This document shows, in pieces, positions 34,120-43,948 of a stretch of DNA of 64,000 nt. The DNA lies in NCBI RefSeq assembly GCF_003286085.1, contig NW_020825294.1, positions 15,708,501 to 15,772,500 on the forward strand, read 5' to 3'. The position numbers and the translations under genes are program-made. How positions within the stretch are numbered: position 1 is the first letter of the stretch; every line of letters begins with the position of its first letter. A model generated the notes under the pieces. It worked only from the letters and a program-made list of their open reading frames with translations, did not search any database and was not told the origin of the DNA. The DNA is from Drosophila persimilis (Eukaryota > Arthropoda > Insecta > Diptera > Drosophilidae).

Positions 34120-34491
34120 TGTGGAGATAATGTTTTTTATCCCCAATCGGCCGACTAATTATTTCGAATTAAATAAAACTCGGCGCAGAAATAAAATTAC
34201 GATATGTTCTTTAATGCGTGACATCCAAATTGCAAGTGTGGCTTGCCTGCCCTTTACATTGCCGCTCCGATCGCTGAGCGCAGCTTCGCTCGGCTGACGT
34301 CAGTAAGCAGACGCAAAGCGGAGATAGCGAAGAGCGAGCTGGCAGAGAGCGTTTAGCAGGGCAAGCACGCGCAAAGCTTTAACAAACAAATGAGTGACAT
34401 ATACATAAGTAACAAACAAAATAAGCGGCTGCGGGCCAAGAATTAGGTGCTATTTGGCAAGCAGCTAATCGGCTGGGTTCTGCTCCGAACA
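34120..34491 (-). repeat. 5' LTR of element E
   Basis: Partner of 30309-30679. It abuts a DINE-1 remnant at 34492. Confidence 0.88.
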
Positions 34492-35003
34492 GGTATCTTA
34501 GATTTGTGGTGAAAGCAGATTGTGGGTAACGCACAGAAGGAAGCGTTTTCGACCGTTTTGTGTCAAAATTTCGCCACACCCCCTTCCGCCCCCCACAAAT
34601 CTCAGAGACTATTAAGGCTAGAGTAACCAAATTTGGTACACACACTCCTTTAAGATGTCACTATAAAACGTATATCTCAGAATTTCGCCCCACCCCCATC
34701 CGCCCCCACAAAGGACGAAAATCTGTTGCATCCACAATATTGCAGATTCGAGAAAACTAAAAACGCAGAATCATAGAGAACGACTATATCTATCCGGTTG
34801 CTGAATTTGGATCAGATCAGATAATTTTTGTAGCCAAAAGGAACAAATCAATTTGCATTGGCTACGCAGCGCCCGACGTCACGCTCAGACTGATTTTCTG
34901 TCTCTCTCGCCCGCACTCTTTGTCGTGTCGTTTAATATTAGCGTCGTCTGCCGGAGGAGAGCCATACTGATCTGTCCGCAGCAACTCACAACTTTCCCCC
35001 TCG
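34492..35003 (+). mobile_element. DINE-1/INE-1-type helentron, 5' truncated
   Basis: Begins ggtatcttagatttgtgg, matching an early part of the 28203 copy, skips much of the middle, and ends at the 3' hairpin region and ccccctcg (35003). The right junction is within the pol region of element D; the left abuts the LTR of element E. Confidence 0.82.
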
Positions 35004-36617
35004 TTTTCTTTTAATGTTTTATTATTGCTGAGCTTTCTTTCTAAACTATAAAATCGCGCTATAGCTTGGGGTTTTGAATCTCCTAGATCCTTTTCTTGTT
35101 TAAATGGTATTTTAACCACATACCTACCATTCTCATCTCTTCTTGTTGTTTCCAAGAAATGCTCCTCGCACACATCTTCTTCTACGTCATTCTTTTCACT
35201 TTCCAATTCCCAGAACCGCTCTAAGTCCCCAACTTCAATTGTTGTCGCCACAATAAATTTATCACCTTTTGATTTGGTGCAACTGGATATAATCCATCCG
35301 AATTCTGTATTTTGTCCAAGTAGTCCGTCTATTTTTACTACACCGTCTTTTAAAATATGGGTATACAAATCTATCCCAATTATTACATCTACCCTACTTG
35401 GTTTGTTAAAGTTAGGGTCTGCCAACACATAATCTTGCCACTTAGTTTTATCAATATTGAAAGACTTTAATGGTAAAGCTTTCATCAGTTTCGGAAGAAT
35501 AATTGCTTCAATATTTAGAGGATCTTTATTATAATCACGAGATTTTACCGATAAAGTAATTTTGTACTTTGAAGTGCAAAAGTCTGTAGATGACTTAGAT
35601 CCACTTACCTCGGCGTTCGCTCTTTTTCGTACTAAGTTTAATATTTGCGCAGCTTCTTCTGAAATTATGGTACATTGCGACCCACAATCAATGAGGGCTC
35701 TAAAGTTTTGATAGCCACCATTCCTTGCCCTTACTTTTATAAGTGCTGTGGCTAAGAACGCTTGTTCTTTTGTCAAGCAAGTGTTAACATTTTCCCTCTT
35801 TTCGTAGGGAATATGCCTACAGCATTTTGTGCAAAGGCGCTTTTTTTTAATAAACTGGCCTCTATCTATCGGACTCATATCCTTAAACTTATAGCAGTGA
35901 ATTATGGTATGTCCTGCCATTTTACATAACGGACAATTTTCTTTTATTTTACCATATTGCACTACTTTTTTCAACGGTTTCCACTCTTTATCCTGCGACG
36001 TGTAAAGAGAAGTGTACCGTTGTTCTAAAAATTCCATCACATCTGGCAATGATTTGGATCTCTTTTGTCCTTTTTATATGACTTTCATATAATTGTAAGG
36101 TATCTTTGTTGAATTTTTTCAACACAATGTGCGCGAATTCTGTTAAATGTGACTTTAATTTAATTAAATGTATTGACTCGTTTATAGAATCAGAAAACCA
36201 TTTAATATGTTTCGCTGAATCGTGATCTAGCATTGGTAAGTCTAGTAAACGATTCAGCTGATCCGAAAAAATGTTTCGCTTATTTTCATACCGCTTGGTC
36301 AGCAATTCCCAAGCAGCATTATAATTCTCCAGCGGCCCAGTTAAAAGGTGAGCTACCATACTCCGTGCCTCACCCTTTATCGCGATTTTCAAATAATTGA
36401 ATTTTAGAGATGTACTCAGACTATCTCTGTTATGAATTAATTCACAAAATATTTGTGAAAAGCCGTCCCACTCTTTTTCTTCGCCCGAGAATGTAGGTAC
36501 TTCCACTTTCGGAAGATCAGGCAAATCGATATCTTCTTTTTTTACCGTTGCCCCTTTAGTATCCATGCTGTTTTCTTCAGCTATGGTTTGCATCCTAACT
36601 TCTAGGTTGCTCAACAT
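35004..36617 (-). pseudogene. Element D gag and protease
   Basis: 36617-35988 carries a DUF1759-type gag domain (VEVPTFSGEEKEWDGFSQIF, YENKRNIFSDQLNRLLDLPM). After a frame change near 36050, 36049-34862 carries cysteine knuckles (CPLCKMAGHTIIHC, CTKCCRHIPYEK), the protease active site ALIDCGSQCTIIS near 35690, DPNFNKPSRVDVIIG, and the entry to RT. The frame runs into the DINE-1 at 35003. Note DCGSQ instead of the DSGSQ of BEL A. Confidence 0.83.
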
Positions 36618-36689
36618 GCTTTGAATATCAAATTCCGAATCTCCGATCTGGTTGTCGAAGCTGTCGTTTGTTTCATAGCTATGATAATA

Positions 36690-37171
36690 CTACTCAATTT
36701 TTGAGCTCAGTCTTTTACTGAGGAACTCAATTTTTCCTTTTCTCATTCTACACTCTCCCAGTATAGCCTGATCAAACCTCTGCATGGTTTGCTCTAAATA
36801 TGTCCTCAGGTTTTCCACTATTCTGACGATTTCCTCAGATACTTTTTCTATGCTATTGTCAATTTTGGGCTCTATGTCTTCCTTCAAAGTTCCAGTCTCC
36901 TCGTTAATGTTTCATTATTTTTTGACTCTACATACTTTTTATGTATGTCCTCTATATTTTTAATCATTTTTTCGTACTGCTGTCTCTTATAGTAGTCATG
37001 ATCGACTACTCTATATGTTAACAGTGCAGAATTATTGCCTGTAACTTTGTTTTTAAGGTCTCCTAACCTTTGGATTACATCGCTGGTCAAATGACCAGCT
37101 TCAATCTTTTTAATCTCCCTTGCTATCGCTGCTTGAGCCTCTAATAGCTTAATTATTTGTTCCGACAACAT
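36690..37171 (-). pseudogene. Element D gag N-terminus
   Basis: 37171-36884 starts with ATG and encodes a Lys/Glu-rich, probably coiled-coil region (LLEAQAAIAREIKKIEAGHL). 36887-36690 continues it in another frame (KIDNSIEKVSEEIVRIVENL). A stop or shift near 36690 separates it from the DUF1759 part. Confidence 0.6.
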
Positions 37172-37277
37172 CTTAGTTTTTTTTTTTTTTTACTTAATTA
37201 GACTTCAAAACGTTTTGAGATATGAGAGTTAGCTGTTGAATTCTGCTTCTGTTGTTGTTGTTACTGCTGCCGCTGAA

Positions 37278-37430
37278 GTCGCTGCTGCTGATACCGCTGT
37301 TGCTGCTGCTGGTGTTGCCTCTGCTTACGTCGCTGCTGCTGATATCGCTGTCGCTGCTGCTGGTGTTGCCTCTGCTTAAGTCGCTGTCGCTGATCTTCCT
37401 GTCGCTGCAGTTATTGTTGCTGGCACAGTG
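37278..37430 (-). repeat. 51-bp tandem repeat in element D leader
   Basis: gtcgctgctgctgat recurs at 37278, 37329 and, diverged, 37380: about 2.7 units of 51 bp rich in GCT triplets. It is upstream of gag; a repeated 5' leader is also a feature of roo. Confidence 0.8.
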
Positions 37431-37600
37431 GGCACACACAAACCCATTTATATATTTATTTTTCACAGTCACAGTTATTTGCCACTTTTTTTCCAATTCT
37501 AGCCATTAAGCACTTTCGATGTTTCGGATTATTATTTTTTCTCTTTCGATGTTCAGGCCTCGAAAACGCCACCGTCGCGAAAAATTTTTATTTTTCAGTT

Positions 37601-37855
37601 ACAATAGATATACATATTTCGTTATCTATTAAAATACAGCCTGTCCAGCTCGTATTTTTCAAAATTATTAATTGAAACTTCCGTTTCATTAATTTTTATT
37701 TTTATTTTTTTTTTTTTTTGTATTCTCCGATCACAATAGATATACCCAGTTATCTATTAAAAATACAGCCTGTTTAGCTCGTATTTTTCCAAATTATTAA
37801 TTGAAACTTTCGTTTCATAAATTTATTTTATACTCTGTTCCTTCCTATAGGAGGG
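37601..37855 (-). repeat. Two copies of a ~132-bp direct repeat in element D leader
   Basis: acaatagatatac begins at 37601 and 37733. Both copies run through tatctattaaaatacagcct and tattaattgaaac to an AT-rich end. A poly-T run separates them. Confidence 0.8.
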
Positions 37856-37970
37856 AAATCAAAGTTTTTTATTTTGCTACCTTTAGCTGTCAGTGAACTA
37901 GACACTTGTTCAGTCTCAAGGATGCTGGTTTAACTCCGTGCTCTTACCACAGGGGGGAAACAACGGAGAG

Positions 37971-37983
37971 CCTCGAAGGACCA
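37971..37983 (-). promoter_or_regulatory. Primer-binding site of element D
   Basis: The sense strand reads TGGTCCTTCGAGG, three bases from the 5' LTR, beginning with the TGG needed to pair with a tRNA CCA end. Position and sequence fit a primer-binding site; the tRNA is not identified. Confidence 0.65.
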
Positions 37984-37986
37984 AAA

Positions 37987-38421
37987 TGTTAAGACCTTAA
38001 AAGAAAAGTCTAGACATTTGCGAGTTGAGTTGTAAATTCAAACTAAATTTTATTCTTAAAATCAGAGCCTTATATGTGATTTGACAATGAGGTAGGAGGT
38101 ACAATTTGGTAGTCTATAATTATCGTTAGATCTACGCAGAGGATACACTTTACTGAGGGTGTCTATGTACATGCTTACATTAGTTTTATTTTAGGACCGC
38201 ATTTGTTAAGTGTTTTCTCCACTTGCGTTTTGTTGTCGTATTAATGGGTTACAGATCTGTGTTTACACCAGTGCAGTCATAACTTGTCTACTTTATGTGA
38301 TTTCTTTAGAGATCGGTGTTGTTACATGAGTGAATGTGTAGAATAATCTATTTATGTTTAAACATTCTGCAAGGGGCCGAAAATGGCATTGTATTGACGA
38401 TAAAATGTTCATGTTTGAACA
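37987..38421 (-). repeat. 5' LTR of element D (right on the plus strand)
   Basis: 435 bp, plus strand TGTTAAGACC to TTTGAACA, so TGTT/AACA ends. It holds about 130 bp (38215-38345 approx.) that the other LTR lacks. Confidence 0.85.
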
Positions 38422-39240
38422 CAGCGAAAGCCGGAAGAATCAGTTTTACACACAGGAATTCCAGTTCCTGTTGAACTTGGACTGTGAAGTGTTCCGACGT
38501 GAAGTAAGAGTCCACTGCAATTAGAACCCCCCCTGCACGTCGAGACGGTCCTTTCTAAAAGTTGTGTACCGACCTGCCAAAACCTCGGAACTAAGAATGT
38601 CCGGCTTTAACCAGGTTTCAGTAAACACAATAACGTGGGAAGCAAATGCAACACTATCCCGGAAAAGAATGCTGAGCTTACTACGCAAGCCTCTTACATT
38701 CTGATAGGTTAATAAGAGAGGTTAGTTTTTTGGAAGGGTGGAAGCAGGACGGAAAGATGAGGATGGCGCATCGGGATGATTTTAAGTGTTATCGGGGGCC
38801 TATATTTTGGCAGAGCAAATGGTATCAAAGTGAGTTGGGGAGACACTTATCTTGAACGAAGATATCTCCCTGGCATAAGAGAAATTAAACTTCTCCACCT
38901 TTAAACCCATTGCTTTTATTCTGCTTTGAATAAAAGCAATTACATCATTCGATGTGAGGGCAGGGGCCAGCCGTGAGACAAAAACTTGTCGTTTTGGTGG
39001 GACTCCCACCAGTGGTTTGGGCACCACAGGCCTAGTACCTGTGGTGGCAATATCCGGAGGTCCGGAACGTGTATTTACTGGTGGGATTGGGAGCCACTCC
39101 GCGTCTGCCTCATAAAAGCTACCATGTCTGTCTCCACTGCACGGGATGCCTCGCAACTGTAGTACAAACCATTTCGCTTTGAAATGGCATCACTCACAAG
39201 GACAGAAAATCCAGCGCATTTTCGTTCGCAGCGAAAGCGC
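38422..39240 (-). mobile_element. CR1-B-type LINE fragment, minus strand
   Basis: Minus-strand pieces of ORF1 (39240-39090, PHD-finger part with CAGFSVLVSDAISKRNG; 39070-38810, PPKRQVFVSRLAPALTSNDV) and the first part of ORF2 (38710-38422). ORF1 lacks a central segment and its C-terminus is replaced. At 38725-38731 the heptamer A_AAA_AAC precedes a TAA as in the other CR1 copies, but a 2-bp deletion just downstream puts ORF2 in the ORF1 frame here. Confidence 0.82.
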
Positions 39241-39366
39241 ACCCGTGGGGTGGATCGAGGCGTGGGTGAACCCGTGCTTGGGGAGCTGCAGAGACGTGCG
39301 TTGGGGGTCATGCGTGGCGGGAGAAGGGGGGTTGGGTCAGGGGTCGGAAGGGTAGGGGAGAGGGGA

Positions 39367-39600
39367 GCCCAGCTTAGCAGATGCCGCATGATCCACGACT
39401 CACATCTGCGTCGCCGGGTCCCCAGGGCGAGGGTGTAGGAGAGTGAACCCAGCTTTGCGGATGCCGCGTGAATTCACGACTCACATCCAGCATCGCTGGG
39501 TCCCCAGGGGAGAAAGGTATGGGAAAGGGAAGCCCAGCTTGGTGGATGCCGCATGATCCACGACTCACATCCACTTCGCCGGGCCCCAGGGAATAGGGAA
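39367..39600 (+). repeat. Tandem repeat, three units of 80-85 bp
   Basis: cccagctt followed by atgccgc, cacgactcacatc and gggtccccagg recurs starting at 39368, 39448 and 39533. It lies in the 3' region of gypsy B; compare 10700-11060 beside gypsy A. Confidence 0.82.
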
Positions 39601-40244
39601 GAGAGGGGGAGGGGCTGAGGGACTCCTACGGGCGAAAGTTCTGAAACCGGTGGGTTGAGTTGGGTGTCTTTATTTTGGGGGAATAAACGACAAAAATTTA
39701 ATAGCTACCATGTGGATTTCGATACGCATTTAACATTTTGGGAAGCTTCTACTCCTGAGCTTACACCCTGCCTACTGCACCGATCTATCCCCCCCAGAGC
39801 TCACATACGTGAGGTGGCTCACCCTTGTTTTCCCTTCCTTGGGTCCGGCGGCCGGTCCTCGTCACGGTGGTCACGACTTATATTTTTTTTTTCACTTCTC
39901 GCGGGGTCGGGGCACTGTTTATTTTTCCCAACGGCTTCTCTGCCGCTTCTCTCTCTTCCCTGCTGGATCTCTTTGCTGCGTAGTATGCGTCTCTCTTTCG
40001 TGTTGGTTCTCTTAATTCTACTACTAAGTAAAAGGGCCTCACTATTTGGGGTTCTCTTAGACTATTTCTTACTTTAATTTGGGGAAAATAAAGATTCAGC
40101 GTAGTTTTTGTCATAATGATAATCCTAGTAGTACTAAAAAATGAAGTAATAATGAGATAATAGCCCCCCCGGGACTGTCCCTTCAGGGGATGGTGTTGTG
40201 GTCAGGTTTTCTTTTGTGGAGGCTTATGCCTTCACACTCCCTTC
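39601..40244. other. 3' region of gypsy B, possible LTR, no ORF supported
   Basis: Contains minus-strand polyadenylation-like motifs (tttatt at about 39669 and 39919 on the plus strand), a C-run at 40165-40171 and AT-rich stretches. It would be the place for the 3' LTR, but it does not match the sequence upstream of gag, so no LTR pair can be drawn. Plus-strand ORF 39655-40077 has no protein-like features. Confidence 0.4.
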
Positions 40245-41885
40245 CTACTTCGGGGTGGGGTGCGGTGAAATGCGCACCAAATTTCCGCTGATGGATACGC
40301 GAAAGCGTTGGCCGTCGTGGAATTCTAGGCTGCGGATTCGGCTGCACCCGTGCCGCGCCGCGTTTGCCTGAGTGCTGGCGCCTTCCTGCAGGCTTTGCGG
40401 AATGCGGCGGTCAGGCGTGCTTACCCGCCAGGCGACTGGGGCGATTGACCATGCCTGTTCCTCCTGCAACACGCTCAGCTCGGGCATCTCCTCGAACGCT
40501 GTGAGCAGTACGCCCGCCTCTGCCTCTTCCAAGCCCAATGACAGGTCGCTGTCTTCCTTTGGGTGACTCGGGTTTCCTGGTTCGGCCTCTTGGGCCGTGC
40601 AGCTCGTCGGGTCCGGGTTTGGGGCGTTGTGGTCGGTGGGAGCTGGCGATAGCCAATTCATTGGTGCGTAGTCCAGCGGCTGCCAATCGCTATTCTCCTT
40701 TCTTTCCGGGGCTGCCGCCTCCTCCTGCGCGTCCCACTCCTGCAGTTGGACGTGCCAACCGTCGTCCCAGCTGGTGTCCGGTATCGGGCCGTTTGGGTTC
40801 TCCTGCCCTCCCAGAATGCCGGCTACCTCCTCGTCCCCGTCATCCCTGGGTATCACGGGTCCGTCCGAGTTCCTGGAGTAGCTGGGGCAGCTCATTGCCG
40901 GTTACGCGTCTCGGTGGCTCGTCCTCGCCCTGAAGGGCGATGTTCCGGAGCCGTCGGGGCAACGCTTCGTCCAGACTGCTGTCGCGGATCCGTAGCGGAG
41001 TGGTGTCGTCCTCTCCTAGGAGCTGTACCTCGTCGCCGCTTGCTGTGCCGTTGTCCGACGCAGGGATGATCTCCCTCTCGGGCCTGGGTGGGGTGATGGG
41101 TCGTGGATGGGCGAGCAGCAGCTGCAGGGTCTTGTCGGCGTCCTTCCAGGTACTCCAGGGTGCCGCGTCAACCGCGATGTTGGCTGGAGCGCTCTTCTGG
41201 CAATCGGCCGGCCCATCTTCGTCCTCGTTCACGTCCGAGTATGAGCCCGTCGTGGCCCGCTCGGCCTCCAGTTGGCGGTTTAGGTCCAGGACGGAGTGCT
41301 TGACCCATGGGCGGCCACCCGCTTTTCCGAAACTTTGGTCATGCAAGATTTCTTCGGATTTGGGGTCCAGGTCGACGTGTCCTGGCTCGACGCGTCTTCG
41401 AGTCACGCGTGGGGTGACGGCGGTGCCTGCTCCTTGGCCTGAACGCTTGCGCGGCGTGGGCGTCTGGGGGGCTCCTGCTGGGCCCGGCCTGCTCGGACCT
41501 CCTCGTCTGAGTCCGATGATCGCATCGCCTCCACTGTGATGATCCCAGACGGGTTGTCTCGCGACGTGCTCGGATGGACGATGTCGTTGAGCCATGCCCA
41601 GGTCATGGTTGTCGCACGGCTGGGCGACGGTGGGCCTTTGGGGCGGGCCCGACGTCGGGATGGCCTAGGCGGCCTGGGTGGTCGCGGTATCGCTCCAGTT
41701 GATGGGCCATGCTGCGTGGTGTTGCCTGGTTCTGCTTGCGGGGTCGGGGAGTGGTGTCTCGTTTGTGTTTGGCTGGTCGTGGACCGTGGTTGCCTTGGGC
41801 TGGGCGGCGACACACCCCTATGCTGCCCCTCCGTGCCATCCTCTACCTCTAGAGGCTGTGCGTCGCTCGTCCTTGGGTTGTCCAT
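40245..41885 (-). pseudogene. Gypsy B third ORF (post-pol, unknown function)
   Basis: Starts ATG at 41885, seven bases after a strong 3' splice-site sequence. The first part (41885-41403) is Pro/Ser/Arg-rich. Coding-like character then passes to frame 41595-40840 (GHVDLDPKSEEILHDQSFGK, KHSVLDLNRQLEAERATTGS), and the last part returns to the first frame (40895-40245, acidic, ending VSISGNLVRISPHPTPK). This implies two frameshifts over about 546 codons. No signal peptide or membrane segment is visible, so it does not look like env. I do not recognise a family. Confidence 0.55.
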
Positions 41886-41891
41886 GTCGGA

Positions 41892-41912
41892 TCTGGTGGG
41901 GGGGAAGAAACC
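41892..41912 (-). promoter_or_regulatory. Candidate 3' splice site for gypsy B ORF3
   Basis: The sense strand reads TTTCTTCCCCCCCACCAG followed by ATCCGACATGG, a pyrimidine tract, CAG and the ORF3 ATG. This is the arrangement expected for a spliced subgenomic mRNA, as env uses in other gypsy elements. The donor was not identified. Confidence 0.5.
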
Positions 41913-42233
41913 TTGTTTGGTTATAACCTGACCTGTGCCACTGGTGTGCCCTGGGCCCTGGGTTTCGCTGATCGGTGCGTTTTCTAGTTTCTGGCTATTT
42001 CTTCCCTTAATCCCTTAAGGGGGGTTAAGCTATCTTACTGCGTGTGTACGCGGTTGCCCCTTGTGGGGCGAGGACATTACGGCAGCGCACTACCATAAGT
42101 GGCCCTCATGAACTCGCAGTTTTCCTGGTGCTGGGGTCGTCCTCATCGTTGTCTTCGTTGTCTTCTTCGTCTTCTCTGGCATCCTCGTCGCTGGTGGGGG
42201 TGTGCTCGTGGTCGTGGTAGGCCTTGAAGTCGG
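41913..42233 (-). other. Gypsy B intergenic region between integrase and ORF3
   Basis: Holds a block (about 42005-42110) shared with gypsy A at 11855-11955. The C-terminal acidic tail of pol may extend into 42130-42233, where the minus strand reads Asp/Glu-rich codons. Confidence 0.45.
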
Positions 42234-43289
42234 CTAGTCCGCCAGTCGTCGTTGTCTTCCCGGATGCTTCTGGAGTCGTGCTATGGTGGGGGAAATAAAT
42301 TTTACTACTTTGTAGGGCCCCTCATATTTGGGAGCCAGTTTGGCAGCGAAGTTGTCCGCCGCTTTGGACAGGTGATGTTGGCGTAGCATCACGAGCGTCC
42401 CGATCGTGGGTCTCCATTCGCGTCGACGTAGGTTGTAGTTCCTGCTCTGCGTCTGTGATGCCTGCTGGGTATTTTCCTGTACGATGGCGAAGATTTCCTT
42501 GAGTCGCTTGGCCTTGTCGGTTGGAATCTCTGTCACTTCGCCTAGTCCTGGGGTCGCCTCTTCGTACAAGGCTCCAGGCAACCGAGGTTCCCGGCCGAGT
42601 ACGATGAATGCTGGGCTGAAGCCTGTGGTGTCCGATGTGCTGCTGTTGATGGCTAGGCTGAGTTCGGGCAGCAGCTCGTCCCATGTCCGCTGGTCCCCAT
42701 CGATGTACTGGGCGATCATGGTTTTGATCGTCCTGTTGGCTCGTTCCGTGGGGTTTTGTTGTGGGGTATAGGGCGCCGTATACTCCAATTCCATGCCTGC
42801 GAGTTTGCAAAACTTTCGGAAAGAGCGACTTGTGAATTGGGTCCCGTTGTCGCATGCGAATTTCCGTGGGGTTCCGAAGCGGCTCAGGATCCGTTCCTGG
42901 AAAGCGGTCTCCAGTAGTGCGGTGGTGGCCTTGCGGAGGGGGACCAACTCCACCCACTTGCTGAAAGCGTCGAAGAACACCAGCAACATAGTATTGCCGT
43001 GTTTGGATCGGTGCAATGGTCCGATGAAGTCGGCGCAGTCGATGTCCAATGGTTCTTGGGCTTGGCGGGTGTGCATCTTTCCTCCTGGTTTGGTTTGGCT
43101 TACCTTGTACTGCTGGCACTTGGCGCACTGCCGGACACATCGGGCGATATCTCGGTGCAGTCCGGGCCAGTAGTACCTCTGGGCTATTCGTGTCGCTGTC
43201 TTCCTGATCCCGAGGTGTCCTGCTGTCGGATGGTCGTGGCACTCTTCTAGCACGCGTCGGCGGTGGTCCTGTGGACACATAATTTTCAT
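42234..43289 (-). pseudogene. Gypsy B integrase
   Basis: 351 codons, fully open. The zinc module has CHDHPTAGHLGIRKTATR and CAKCQQYK. The core has DCADFIGPL, CDNGTQFTSRSF and TPQQNPTERANRT, giving D, D and E. The C-terminal part WRPTIGTLVMLRQHHLSKA with PKYEGPYKVVKFIS fits the GPY/F domain of gypsy integrases. Intact as a module but separated from RNase H by a frame change near 43450. Confidence 0.88.
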
Positions 43290-43948
43290 TTGATAGGTCT
43301 TCTTCGCTGGTTCTGCTGCTGGCTCGTTTGTATATTTGGTCGCTCTCGATGATGAACTCCGGATGCCTCTCCGGCTGTTCCTGGATCCGCTTGCGGAGTT
43401 TCTGCAGCCAGGGGCAGAGGCAGGGGTCCCGGTCCCGGTCCTCGTCCACTCGCTGCAGGGTTTCTACTGGTTTCTACGTTCTGGCTTCCTCGACGGTAGT
43501 GGATGTCAAACCGATATTGCTGGAGCTCCAAGGCCCAGCGGGCGATGCGTCCTGTTGGATTATCGATGGAGTTCAACCACTTCAAGGCGAGGTGATCCGT
43601 GATTACATCGAAGTGGTATCCTTCGAGGAAGCATCGGAGCTTCCTGATTGCCCAGACTATGGCAAGGCACTCTTTCTCGGTGGCCGAGTAGTTTTCCTCT
43701 GCCTTGAGTAGTCGACGGCTTGCGTAGGCGAAGACTCTTTCTGCTCCGTCGATCTGTTGTGTCAACACTGCTCCGAGGCCATACGAACTGGCGTCCGTTT
43801 GGAGTACGAATTGCTCGGCGAAGTCGGGGCATGCCAGGACTGGTGTTTGCGTGAGTCTTCCCTTGAGAGTCTCGAATGCCTGATGTTGTTCGTCTGTCCA
43901 CTCCCACTTTTGATCCTTTTTGAGCAGGTGGGTCATGGGCTGGACCAC
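43286..43948 (-). pseudogene. Gypsy B RNase H
   Basis: Encodes the RT connection and RNase H: ACPDFAEQFVLQTDASSYGL, FAYASRRLLKAEENYSATEK, LAIVWAIRKLRCFLEGY and WLNSIDNPTGRIARWALELQ. The frame is lost near 43470 after QNVE. The segment joining it to RT (gypsy A: YLGHVINEQGIHTDPDK through RRFVPNFATI) is missing from gypsy B, a deletion of roughly 50-60 codons near 43950-43975. Confidence 0.85.

Larger units (their letters stand above)
30309..34491 (-). mobile_element. BEL/Pao retrotransposon E, LTR-flanked, gag deleted
   Basis: Bounded by LTRs 30309-30679 (371 bp) and 34120-34491 (372 bp), which differ by few bases; both start TGTGGAG and end GAACA. The interior carries protease end, RT, RNase H and integrase on the minus strand with several frameshifts. 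Gag and the protease active site are absent: pol begins within about 50 bp of the 5' LTR. It separates gag-pro from RT of element D. Flanking 5-bp sequences do not match. Confidence 0.87.
24688..38421 (-). mobile_element. roo-like BEL/Pao retrotransposon D with env, nested with other elements
   Basis: Two LTRs bound it: 24688-24967 and 37987-38421. On the minus strand the order is leader with repeats, gag, protease, RT, RNase H, integrase, env. Insertions inside it are a foldback element (25952-26371), DINE-1 (28203-29303), BEL element E (30309-34491) and a second DINE-1 (34492-35003). The LTR start on the sense strand (TGTTCAAACATGAACA), an env gene and a repeated leader are roo-like. The flanks differ (BEL C left, CR1 right), with no target duplication. 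Confidence 0.85.

Noticed and set aside
37971..37983. Possible tRNA-related sequence
   Set aside because: Only 13 bases match what a tRNA 3' end would pair with; position beside the LTR makes it a primer-binding site, not a tRNA gene.
39655..40077. 140-codon plus-strand ORF with hydrophobic stretches
   Set aside because: It lies in the presumed 3' LTR or untranslated region of gypsy B; hydrophobicity comes from T-rich sequence.
40538..41931. Long plus-strand ORFs across the gypsy B third-ORF region
   Set aside because: They are antisense shadows of GC-rich, stop-poor minus-strand coding sequence and show no protein-like motif.
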